NCBI RefSeq assembly: GCF_963662255.1
Contig: NC_085046.1
Coordinates: forward strand, 135,575,392-135,639,391
Length of the DNA: 64,000 nucleotides
Origin: Cinclus cinclus
Lineage: Eukaryota > Chordata > Aves > Passeriformes > Cinclidae
Direction of reading: 5' to 3'
The translations under genes were made by a program, and so were the position numbers. The stretch's first letter is position 1, and each line of letters opens with the position of its first letter. Positions 10,433-22,110 of this stretch are shown in pieces. A model generated the notes under the pieces. That model did not search any database, was not told the origin of the DNA, and saw only the letters and a list, made by a program, of their open reading frames with translations.

Positions 10433-10437
10433 TCTGG
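10433..10437. repeat. ERV target-site duplication, right copy (TCTGG)
   Basis: It directly follows the LTR's terminal CA and is identical to 7541-7545. Together the two copies define the insertion. Confidence 0.75.
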
Positions 10438-10689
10438 ATAGCTTTTTATCATGTCAAATCTGCCTTTTGGAAATTATCTCTAAGCAGTAGTAACCTATGA
10501 GCCTCGCTTGGGATTTATCTAAGGATGGTTTTGCAAGTCCATATCAAAGTTACAGTGCAAGTTTCTAGTCCATATTATAAGTGGGAAAATTCTTCCCACT
10601 TGAATACACCAAGCTCACATGTCTGGAAATATTTCATCATGTTCATTATTTTATCACCTTTGGAAGAACAGACAGGCAACTCAGGATGA

Positions 10690-12555
10690 CGAGCATGAAT
10701 CAGAACTCAGAGTGGTGTTAGATTATGCAGGGAAGAAATTAGAAGGCCCAAAAGCCAACTAGAACTTAATCTGACTAAAGCTGTGAAAAGCAAAATGTTT
10801 GTATAAATATGTCAACAAAAAAAATGAGTGCTAAGAAGATTCTCCATGCTTCACAAGCTGGGGGTTGGATTCATAATAACAGAGGATGAGGAAGAGTCTG
10901 AGATACCTAGCACCTTCTTTGCCTCAGTCTTTAATAGCACAAGTTGTCCTCAGGCTGCCCAGCCCTGTGAGCTGAAATGCAGAGAGCAGAATGAAACCCC
11001 CACACAACAAGGAGGAAATAATCTGAGATCTGCCACACCTCTTAGACATTCAGAAGTCTACGGGGCCATCTGAGATTCACCCAAGAGTACTGAGGGAGCT
11101 GATGGAAGTGCTCAGTGGGCCACTTTCAATCATTTAACCAGCACTCCTGGCTGACTGAGGAGGTCCCAGCTGACTGTATATTAGTAAATATGATACCCAT
11201 CTTCAAGACAGTCAGGCAGGAGGATCTGGGGGACTATAGGCTTGTCAGCCTGACCTCAGTACCAGGGAAGATCATGGAGCAGATCATCTTGAGTGCCACC
11301 ACATAGGATGTACAAGACAACCAGGAGATCAGGCCCAGAGAGTAAAGGTTTATGAGAGACAAGTCCTGCTTGAGGTCCTGCCTGATCTACTTCTATGAAA
11401 AAGTGATCCGCTTGGTGGGCGAGGGAAAGGCTGTGGATGTTGTCTGCCTAGATTTTTTATTAAAGTCTTTTGATACTGCCTCCCACAGCACTCTTCTGGA
11501 GAGTCTGACTGCTCATGGCTAGGAGAGGTGCAATGTTCATTGTGTACAAAACTGTCTGGATAATGGGGCCCAGAATGCGGTGGTGAATGGACTTAAATAA
11601 GTTGGTGGCTGGTCACAAGTTCCCCAGGGCTCAGTATTGGGGCAGGTCCTGTTTAATGTCTCTATTCCTGGATGAGAGGATTAAATGCATCCCCAGTAAG
11701 TTTGTGAATGACACCAAGGTGAGTGGGAGCCTTGACCTGCTGGAGAGTAGGAAGGTTCTGACCTGGAGAGCCTGGATTTATAGGTCAAAGCCTAATGGCC
11801 AAAGGCAATTGTCTGAGCTTCCAAGGCAAAGTCCTGGATCCTGCACTTGGACAGGCTGAGGGAAGAATGTCTGGAAAGTTGCTGGCAGAGAAGGACCTTG
11901 GCGTGCTGGTTGACAGTGGCTGAACATGAGCCGGTGTAGGCCCAGGTGGCCAAGAAGGTCAATGGTATCCTGGCCTTCAGCGTGGCCAGCAGTAAGAAGG
12001 CAGAGATCATCCCCCTGTGCTTAGGTGGGGCTACACCTCAAATCCTCTGATCAGTTTTGGCCTCTTCAATACAAACAAGACATTGAGGGGCTGGAGACAG
12101 CCCAGAGAACATCAATGAAGCTGGTGAAGGGACTGGAGAACAGATTTAATAAAAAACACCTGAGAGAACTAGGATTGTTTAGACTGGTAAAACTTTCTCT
12201 CTCTCTCTACAACTGCCTGAAAGGAAGTTAAATCTTGGTGGGTGTCAGTCTCCTCTCCCAAGTAGCAAGCAATAGGATGAGAAGAAATGGCCTCAAGTTG
12301 TTTCAGGGAAAGTTTAGATTGGATATTAGGAAAAATTTCTTCACCAAAAGGGTGTCAGGTGTTGGAGAATATGTATCTGCTGAGATATATGGTGGAATCA
12401 CGATCCCTAGAAGTGTTCAAAGTATATCTGGATGTGGCACTTGGGAACAGACTTTATTGGTGAAGGTGGCATTGGTATTTTACTGGTGTGACTTGATGAT
12501 CTGTGATCTTGGAGATCTTTCCCAGCTGTAAGAACTTTATGCTTCTATGTTTAAT
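10690..12555 (+). mobile_element. CR1 LINE, about 1.9 kb, polymerase region to 3' end
   Basis: The longest CR1 in the window. It runs from the segment between endonuclease and RT (CAACTAGAACTTAATCTGAC; CCTTCTTTGCCTCAGTCTTT), through RT motifs, to the 3' end, where GATCTTGGAGATCTTTCCCA lies close to the terminal repeat at about 12540. Many stops and indels break the reading frame, for example at 11304-11306. The 5' end is truncated, as is usual for CR1. Confidence 0.9.
11115..11306 (+). pseudogene. CR1 reverse-transcriptase remnant
   Basis: The translated segment contains DCILVNMIPIFKTVRQEDLG followed by YRLVSLTSVPGKIMEQIIL, the N-terminal RT block typical of CR1 and related LINEs. It is closed by a stop at 11304-11306, and downstream RT blocks are in other frames. 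It is non-functional and forms part of the CR1 spanning 10690-12555. Confidence 0.8.
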
Positions 12556-15500
12556 TTAGAGTATTCCTAAAAATGTAGGCAGCTCTCTAGACTTCAGAGA
12601 AAGCTGTGAATATAGCATTTCAACAAATATCTTGGCTTTCTTGTCTTATAGGTTTTCAAAAACTACTTCACAAAATTCCAAACACAAATATAAAGTTTTT
12701 TATGGCTGCTTTGTCCAGTATTATGTGCAAAATGTGCTTCAAATTCAAGTTTAATACAGAGCTCCAAAATAATATTCAACTATAAAAGTTAGTTTATAGT
12801 ACCACAATGTCCTGGCTCTAACCACGCAATTTAAGATTCAGTAACAAGGGATGCTGTGTTCTTCCAAATAATGAGTACTATCAAGATTCACATACTGAAC
12901 AATTCTATTTTTGCAGGCAAAAAGACAGAGATCTTTTAGGAAATATGACTTTTATGGTCTCATTGAAATGTCATTGCAAAGAATATATGTGAGCAAATTA
13001 AACAATTAAATAAGTGAAAAAATTAAAGTAATAACAACTCCTTTTTCATTTTCTAAGTTTTGAGGGCTTAATGTATAAAGTTAAGAATATAAAGAATTTT
13101 GATGTTTAAAGTCATCATAGTTTTATGTGCACATACATCTATGTGGTTGTAGACATATTGGCTGATGCTACATTTTCAGATTTAAGTGAATAATATATTT
13201 TGATGACAGGAAATTATGTACATACTTTGATAAAAAATTCACTTACATCATTAAATCCAAATATCAAAGTATACAGTAAACAAATTCTAGTTTAATATAG
13301 TATTCTCTGCTAAAAATTCTCAGTTTAAATGCCAGGAACTAACAAATGAGGCCAGCAAATGATAATTGAGTCGATTAATGTACTGTGACAAGTTGGGGGA
13401 AATGAAGCATTTTCATGCTATATGGATGAAAGCGGTACCTCTTGTACAGCTGCTAACTTAAGCATTTGTAGAACAGGCCAATATGAAGCTTTTATAATGT
13501 GTCTCATTCATGTTTTGAAGCCAGTGCATGAAAGACATTAGAATCTCCTTTGCATTCTGTTTAATGTTGTCTTTCTATAGCAGTTTGTTAAGGCACCTGT
13601 GGTGGGGGATTAAGACACACAAATAACTGAGAGATTTTTTTTTCCTCTGAGAAAACAACAGTTATAGAAATAAATTAGCAGAAAGAAATGAACAAAAAAT
13701 AATGGATGCTCTAAAAACTGGGATAATTCCCATTTTTCAATAAAGTAACATATATTTGTTTAAAAAATACTGTTATAGATGAATCAGTATTTGTAAAACA
13801 GAGCACTTTGTCTTGGTGTTTTTTTGTAATTGTGAAAATGCATTCAAAGCATCAAATTTGAGATTAGAGAGTGAGATCTTCAGAGAATACCTAGTAGGCT
13901 TTTGTCAAAAGATCCTTGAGAGCACAGCTTAAGTCATGGTTTAAAATAGCTATAACAACTTTAGTTTTAATTTGAAAATAAAAATTATACTTAAGAAAAA
14001 TTCACATATTTGGCTTTTTCATTTAAATTAATAGCTCTGAAAACTTCTGAACATGAATATACATTAATGTCATAAATGGGATCATACAAAACAACTTCAG
14101 CTTTTACAAATAAGTGAATCATTGCCTCAGGATGGAGGTTTATTTCTGAATTATTGTGCATTAGTTTCTTGAAATCACACTATATTTTCTTTCAAAGCTG
14201 CATAAAAGTATTTAATTAATAAACTAGTTTTTTTATTTAGAGTATCTGACAGTGAACAGCTATATGGGAAAAGTAATCTGAATTTATAATTCATTCTTAG
14301 TCTTTTCACTGTCTAAAAGATGCATACAGTAGCTTGTTCACGATATCAAAATTTTAAGAGAAAGAATGAATGATTAAGACTGCATTTTTGAAAAACAAGA
14401 GAAAAAAAACAGGTAAGGCCAAAAGCATTTGTTTATGTAGGCATAAATTAATATTAAATTATTAATAGTAAATTATATATATAACTATAAAATATAAAAT
14501 ATAAATAGAAACTATAAAATAATATTATACTTATGAAATGATAAAATACTTTAAGCTTTATATGTTTATACATATATATTAAACACAAAGTAAGAGATGC
14601 AGCCAGGTACTAATGCATTCTCTCATTACATTTTTAAACCTTTTGGCTTTAGGAAAGCTAAGAAGGCTAGGAGAAGAAAGCTGTTTGTCAAGGAAGTGAG
14701 ACAAAAAGGACTTTAGAATGAGGAAATACAATACAGAAGAAATGAGGTGATGAAGGACATGACAGATATAATCACACATATGAGAGGAAAAGGAGGCAGA
14801 AGATCAGAATTACTATGAAAAATGATGGAAGAAGAGAGTACAATTATACTTTTTCTTATATGCAAGTAACAAAATAGTGTTAACAAAAGCCTAAAGTACA
14901 AGAATAGTGGAGATGAAGATGTCCATTACTGGGCAGCACATGGACCTGGATGTCTTCATAAATAACTAGTGTTTGCCTTGTAAGTTGAGGTCAAACACAC
15001 GTTATCTGGAATGTAAACTACAGATTGATAGATGTTAGAAAAGAAAATTAATATCAAAATACACACTTACTGTATAGCAAGATTTCACTTGCAAGTCTAG
15101 AAGGCTGGGGAGGTGCAGCTCTGTCTGATAAACTGTCAGAATCATGTGAAGTGTTGGTATTACAGTGTTGGGATACTTTAGCTACCTGGTATAGTACTGT
15201 GAGAGGTAGGACAGCATGACATATAGGGTAAGATTTTGCCTTACCAATTCTGAGTGTATGAATACTTAGTGCTTATCAGCTGAAGTGGCTCTGGGGGAAA
15301 AAACCCTAGATTCAATCACATAACTCACAACATTAAAATTGTCTTTTTCATTTCTTTACATACTATAAATATAACCTAGATGACTGGTGAAGCTGTAGCA
15401 GCTGTTGGCAAAGAGGCAACGCTTTGTAAACTGAATCACAGCAAAATTCTTTGAATATATAGTTACATGTAGCACGTGCAGGACAGGTTGTCCAGATACC

Positions 15501-16437
15501 ATTCAAAAACTTGCACTATTAAGAATATGATCATAATTCTCATGTTAGGAACCAAAAAAATATAAAAATATAGTGTATGAAGGACTTAAATATTTTAGTC
15601 TCCATTCCATTTTTTATTAGAACTATGGAAATATAAATATTTTGTACTTTGATATTACATCATTTTACTAGTTGAAGTCATAAACTCTGAAAGCCTGATG
15701 CTGTAAAGCATCCTAAGAAATAGGTCCCAAAGCGCTAAAGAAATTTTACAATATTGCTTTTCTTTTAATAACTGGTATTGAAAATACAGACATAAACAGT
15801 CCTACTTCAAGAAAAAGTCAGGCTGACTAAATATGGGTATTTCTTCATGAACCTCAAAAATAGAGGAGATTATGTAGAAAAATTGAAGTCTAGGACAAGG
15901 TACCAAACATAAGCTGACCTGAGCAAAATTAGGAAAGCCACTTCACAAATTAAATATACTAAGGTACAAAGCTACACAAGCAGTTATTCTGCAAATAGGT
16001 TAACATAGCTTTGGAAACTTTGGAAACTAATACTAATGACATAAAAATGAAGTAAATCACACTATAGTAACTTGATGAACACAGAATAGATGTCAATTAC
16101 AATGAGAAAGATATAATTTTAGTCAGGAACAAGCAAGAAAACTTTAAAAGTGCTCAGATTAATTCACACATTTTTCTTTTACAGGTTAATTTCATATAAA
16201 AACACTTAGACTTTGGTAAATGAAGTGGTCCTTATTTTTTATAAAATCAGAAAAGAGGAATTAATTGATATTATTATGCCTAATAAATGTTCCTTGAAAA
16301 AAATTGGAACTAGTAATTAAACCAACTATGTTTTCCAGTTTTCCTTCTTTCTGTGTACGCATGTGTAGCATCAATAATAATCATAGCCAAGAAATTAAAC
16401 AGATGAGACATCTGGTGGTATGGATAGAACAATACTG
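12556..16437. other. no gene seen; AT-rich spacer
   Basis: Strongly AT-rich with no plausible exon, RNA gene or recognised transposon. It contains the A/T low-complexity patch at 14440-14580. Open frames stay under 70 codons. Confidence 0.5.
14440..14580. repeat. A/T-only-like low-complexity patch
   Basis: Irregular AAATATAAAATATAAATA and TATATATA motifs with almost no G or C. No periodic unit is long enough to call a microsatellite. Confidence 0.7.
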
Positions 16438-16580
16438 AACTACATTGGCAAGGCAGTGGAGCCTTCACCAGCACTGTTTAAAACAGAATGGAAAGAATAT
16501 CTGTCAAAAATTACTTAAACAGAAACTGATCTAGATACCTTCATGATCTCCATTCCAACCCCAACATTCTATGAACTGAA
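16438..16580 (+). mobile_element. old CR1 3' tail
   Basis: GTGGAGCCTTCACCAGCACT, then GTTTAAAACAGAATGG, then CATGATCTCCATTCCAACCC and CAACATTCTATGAA, match the order of a CR1 3' end: the 'GGTGGAGTC...GTTTAAA' block, then 'GATC...TTCCAACCC' and 'TTCTATGA'. It is highly diverged, so it is older than the other CR1 copies here. Confidence 0.55.
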
Positions 16581-19500
16581 TAAACACAATAGACAAAGAA
16601 ACATTCTAGTAGCATTAAAGAACTGTTCAGAGTCAAGTTTCTATATGATCATAGAAGTAATGTCTATTTAAAAAAAGAATTAAAAACATTTACTTATTTT
16701 ATGTAGCATTTTAAACTGAGTAGCAGCTGACAAAAATAATGTGAAATCTCATTCAAAAACATTAAATTTAAACTTGATAGAAAAGTCTTCATTTAATTGG
16801 TTATAGTATTTTAAGCTATACAAGTTACTAACTTAAAACTGTATGGCATTATATAAATGATCACTATTTTAACTTTATACTTTACAATAGGTACCACATT
16901 ATTTCATTTCAATCTGCTTGAAAGTCTCTTCATCTTGAGTTCTTTAAAATCCATTATGTCTCTTACAGGCTTTCATGTATATCATACTTTTATTAAAAAT
17001 TTCATAGATTCTCCTCCATATAATAGACAAACAACTTTTATAACCTTGAAAAAAATTCCAATAATTATGTGTTAATTATACAAAACCAACATATAAGCTA
17101 GTTGCTTTTTGCACAGATTTTTCACTCCATTTGTGCCTTTTCAATTGTTCAGTAATATATTTGTAACGCTTAAGCAGAAAGGAGAAATAGTAAAAGAATA
17201 AGTCATAGGTACATTGAATTAAATACCAGAAGGAATCATTGGGTTTTGTGGCCTGAAATACTTTTTAATTTTATTCCTAGTTAATCTGTATAAATCCCAA
17301 TTAGTCTCTGAATCTTTATCACTTTTGTTTTTTCCAGTGAAAAGTCGTATAAGGAAACTTCAAAGATGCTAGCTTGATCTGATGAAAGTCAATTTAGTCT
17401 CCTTACTTGAAAGGAAATCGCACTCTCAAGAGGCGCTCTGAGAGAGTACAGAGACATTAGATTTCCTGCATTAAAATGGCATTTGCCAATGCAATGAACA
17501 GTTTTCACTGAAGAAGGGAGGGGGATAAGGAGGACAATGAGACCTTCCTAGTTTCTTTCCTCAATGACAACGAGATATATTTAAAACTAATTTGTGTGCT
17601 TGTGCATGTGAACTGTGTCTCTGAAACCTGCAAAAGGTTGGGCATTAGAATTACAATGCAGTGGCGAGAGAACATTTATATTCCTGCCCTCACAAATAAG
17701 TAATAGAAATTGGAAACTATCCAAAGCTTACTGGAGGAGAACGCAAAACTGTCACTGATGTACAGAACAAGGTAGGAATAGTTCAAGGATGCCATGTTTT
17801 AAAAAGTAAATAAAACTGTGAGGTAGTTTTGGAAAAATAACAGGAAATACACAAAGGAATTTTTCACTTTTCTTGCAAAGGACCAACTCAGGAGGGAGAA
17901 TTTGATGCAGAATAAACCAAGTACTCAACCAACATAAAAGCTATAGGCCTCTTAGGAAGAATAATGTCTTTAACTTAGTTTTGAAATGTCTTAAGAAGCT
18001 AATGATATTGTTTATCCATAGCTTTGTCTCATAGCAACTGTTTGCTGTCTTTTCCTCTAGCATTGCTTGGCCATTTTATTATTTCTTTTATTCTACCAGG
18101 GTTTTGTGTTATTTCTTGCATTTTCATCTTCATTCTAAACCACATTGCATCAGATATCACACAATATATTCTGCCTGATGTCTTTAACTTTGGTTTATTA
18201 CAATTTCCTTATGATCAGGATATTTCTAATTGATGTGAATTTACTTCATTATATTACCTGCAATTAATTCATTATTCTTGTTCCTATAATTGCATGTATG
18301 TCTGAAAATAATGTGCAGTATAGATTTTTTAAAGTGTGTATTAATCCACATTTACTTTCTTCTGTGTTTGTATAGTACCTGTCACAAAGACTGACTCCTG
18401 AGTCATGGCATAACATAACATATAAATTTTAAGACTAATAAATAGTCTTAAATAATTAGTAAATAATGCAGTTAAAGTATAAAGAGTATATTATTATCTA
18501 ATTATGTTTTTAATAAAATGCCTAGGTATACCTGAATATATGGAGACAGTGACATGTATAGGTGAATTTTAATTTTTCAGCTAATTAAAGAACAGACTGG
18601 GAAGAGCCTTCAAATACACCTTTTTCCTTGTACCAGAAGGAATACTCAAGAACATAAATTGTGAAATCTATTTTATTTGTACTCATATACCAAAAATAAG
18701 TAGGTCTAACTGACAAAATTATTTTTGCACCTTTTATAGTGTTAGCATTTAACCCAACAAATATGAGAGTTAAATTAGTTTCAGTTCCACCAATCGTTTT
18801 ATTAACTCCAAAATCATATGGACAGGAAATTGCTGCTAACTGCTCATAGGTCAGATGTTATTTGTGGAATTTTTCCTACATTACACTGACAAGGATCTCC
18901 TTTCCTAAAATCTAGTTATTTTCATAGGTTTTTAAGTAGCTTTATGCCACATCCCAAAACTAATAATTCTTACAAAATCTTTACTTCCACAATCTTTCTT
19001 ATGTGACGTGTTTAAGATGGGTTTGTTTGACTGCTGCTGAAGGATGTGTGCAGACACACACAGAGTCTGTGCTGAAGATGTGTTCATTTCCCTAGCAAAA
19101 GTATTGTTTAAGAAGTGGAGCAGCTCTCTCTCCACTCATAATACTGCAAACATTTGTCTCTCCCAGATGCACTGGAAAAGACAACTAGCTTCCATGAGGA
19201 GCTGAATATTTCCCAGTCCTCACGTTCTGGCATCCTGAAACACATCTGTGGAGAATCAAGTCCATTTGGGAAAATCAGAGCATAAACTACATTCGTCTCA
19301 GATTTTAACAAATTCACTGTAGTCTGAAAAAAGACAATTATTACTACATGTAATCACACATGTATTATATGTACAAACATGTATGGGTATATATAAAAGA
19401 TACCTAGTATATATTAAGTGTGCATGGGATTGCAATATGAAATTTGCAACAAATCAGTCTTAAAACTCATAGATCATGTTTTCACAGTGATTTTTTTTTT

Positions 19501-20699
19501 TCTAGGCTATTACAAGTGCTACCATACTGAAGCCTAAGGAGAAGGTTCATCTATACTTTTCCTTTTGTCAGCTTTTAATAGATCTAATTGCCTAATTATC
19601 TGCTTCAGTGCAGTGGTGGAGTGCTGTAACATTTCTCCTCTCCCCCAGGGAATGTACACATTCTCCGGGAAGTTGCCATCTGCTTCCATTTAGAATACTG
19701 GTGAAACACTCATTTAAGCACTGAGGGTTGCCAACTTCATCTGTCAGTAGGTTTCATTCAGAAAGGATTGACTGTTTTATTAGTCTGATTACTGTTAAAG
19801 TTGTGAAGAACATCCTGGAAGGCAGAACAGTTTACCAGCAGAAGCAAAAATAAGTATTTGTTACTGAAAATGACCATAATACCAATACAAACATAGAAAG
19901 CAGCTCAAGTCAGCTATTTCAGAATTGTAATTTTCACTTTCTTGGTCTTGGTTTGATCAGTTGATTGAACAGATGTTCTAAAATGTGCCCATGACCATGT
20001 ACAGCAGACATAAAACCATGCTAAAACACTATCCCCTAGAAAGAAGTATTTCTTGTTTATTTACAGTGTGCAGTTCAGCTCCATTCAGTAGCTTGCCTCA
20101 ATTACTGCTTATAAAATGTAAAGGAACTCAAGTGCCCTAATAAACAATATGATCTGATGGTTATTACCTGGTACAACAGAAACCAGTGATAGTGTAACCT
20201 GCTTGTGCTTCTTCCAAGAGGTTTGACTCCATTTTTTTTTTTTTGTCTGGGTAACTTGCAAGCATGGAACATACTAAATATTTTTTAAAAATCGACAGTA
20301 GAAATGATGGGAACTTCTTTTCTTCTGAAGATCTGTCTGGCTTTGCAATCAGTTAAACAGAAAAAGTGCAGGTAATGGTGGAAATTTCTTGTGTTCTGCA
20401 TAGTGTGGTTAGAAATTAGTAGTATATCAGGTTCTACACCATCTACAATTTTGCAGGAAAAAACCCCAACTAGTTATATTTAGAGAAAAATCAAGTAATT
20501 TTTGGCTAGGTAGGTAGACCTAGTAAAGAAAAGTTTGTCAGAATTTATATTATATTTGTAAGCTAAAGATCTCTAAGGTCAGTTTCTGATTTTCTAGCCA
20601 ATATTTTGGGTTGTTTAATCACCTTTTTCAAGATAAATTCCTACTGGCAGTTTGTAAGGGCTTAAGGTTTGCAAATTGTAATATATTTACTTTTTGTTG
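16581..20699. other. no gene seen; AT-rich spacer
   Basis: No recognisable repeat or exon. The part at 17330-17700 has higher complexity and balanced composition and could be a conserved noncoding element, but nothing in the sequence proves it. Confidence 0.45.
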
Positions 20700-22110
20700 T
20701 GAAATAGGATTAGGAGTAAAAGTAAAGCAGGTCTAAAACTTAAAAAGGGAAAAAAGAACAAAAAAACCCCACTTTATTAACAACACAAAGAATAATAATA
20801 AATTCAGAACAGATTTTTAGACTAGTGCCTCTTTCCCCCCTTTGTTACAGCTTAACAACATAGAGGGACACTTCAGTCAATTCCTTACTTAAATAATATT
20901 TTTCAGTTCACTTTAGGGAGAGGAGTTTCTTCTTGTTTAGCTGTAGGGATCTTTTACCAAGAGAGGAAATCACCAGTTCTTTTTTTACTCCACTTTTTCC
21001 TGATTAACAGCTGCCTGGGATTTGCTATCATGAATTTCCTCCCACTTTACAGTCTTTTCATAACTGAGTTGCGGGCCATGTTAAAAAGTCACGGGGTATT
21101 ACTTTTAAGGATGAGCTACTCAAAGGCAAAAGTTCTCTTCAGCTCACTTCTCTCTGTTCATACTTCATTCCCAGGAACAGAGATCCCCCTCTTCCTCAGG
21201 GCAAAGGATTCTTCAAACACTTTACACCTTGCTCTACTTCCCATGTCTTTCTTTTTTTCCATGGTTTAAAGGAATATTTTCGTGTAGTACAGTCCACCCC
21301 TATAACTTACAGAAAGATATTTCAGCCAACCTTCATGGCATCTCCTCATTCTCCTTCCATCTAGAAATTTAGCTTTTACTTCATTGACTTTAGTATATTC
21401 TTTCTGTTCTTCTTCCTCTCACCCAAGGAAGGATGGAAAGTCTGTAAGTCTTATGTGAGCATTGGAAAAGTTAAAATCTCCCACAGAAGTTTCAGGGGCT
21501 GTGCCAGGCCATGCTGGAGCTGTGTCAGGATCTCAGGGTGCCCAGGCCATGCTGGAGGGGCAGGACGAGAACTGCAAAGTGCATCCAGAGGAGAAATGGG
21601 TGCCAAGGCCGTGTGTCCATGGCTTTCCCCCGGCGCTGCCCGCCCCCAGCTCCAGCCGCAGCCCGGGGGTTCTCCCTCTGCCCTGCCCAGCACACAAAGC
21701 CCTGGGGGCTCTCCCGAACCGGGCCCGGCTGCCTCCCCCCAGCCCGTGAGGGCGGCCGGGCGGGCTCGGCCACCCCAGGGCTGCTCCGAGCCGGGGCAGG
21801 GCAGGACCCCCCGAGCCACGGACACACCGGGAAAAGGCGAGAATCCCAACAATGGGCTCTCCTTCCCTTGGCCGCTGGGGGCCCTGGTTAAAGACGGGGC
21901 CCAGCCGCCTCCGGAGCTCGGCCCTCCGCCTGGCCCGGGCCAGGTCGGTGTTACCTTGTGAAAGGCCAGAAATCCATGAGAGTTTTCCCGGGGTTTACCT
22001 GCTTCAAATGTGATTCATGGAGCAAACTGACTTTTCCAATTGGTTTCTCAGGCTGTCAACAACTAAACCAGACTCCAACTGGTCCCATCAATTCACAGAG
22101 AAAGTTCTCA
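20700..22110 (-). mobile_element. probable long solo LTR, minus orientation
   Basis: Read on the minus strand from 22110 it starts TGAGAACTTTCTCTGTGAAT. It then has a CCAAT-box-bearing stretch (GAGAAACCAATTGG), a short TTTAA promoter-like motif near 21890, a strongly GC-rich block at about 21600-21950, and an AATAAA signal near 20783-20778. The plus-strand ends are TG at 20700 and CA at 22110. Flanking pentamers are TGTTG (20695-20699) and TGTAG (22111-22115), a 4-of-5 match. The overall design is LTR-like; the exact 5' and 3' limits and the family are uncertain. Confidence 0.5.
21560..21960. other. GC-rich, CpG-containing island
   Basis: A sharp rise in GC content in an otherwise AT-rich region, with several CpGs (GGGCGGGCTCGGCCACC and others). 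Long open frames in all phases here are a composition effect: they are Pro/Gly/Arg/Ala-rich and overlap on both strands. It most likely represents the R/U5 part of the LTR at 20700-22110; a host promoter island is the alternative. Confidence 0.6.

Noticed and set aside
9949..10490. ORFs of 89-117 codons on both strands
   Set aside because: They lie in the GC-rich middle of the ERV LTR and overlap in opposite frames.
11115..12531. Possible functional RT gene
   Set aside because: RT motifs are those of CR1, in different frames, with stops and deletions; a dead LINE copy.
21451..21961. Overlapping Pro/Gly/Ala-rich ORFs of 95-168 codons in several frames
   Set aside because: GC-rich composition opens several frames at once on both strands; no domain, and the island fits an LTR better.
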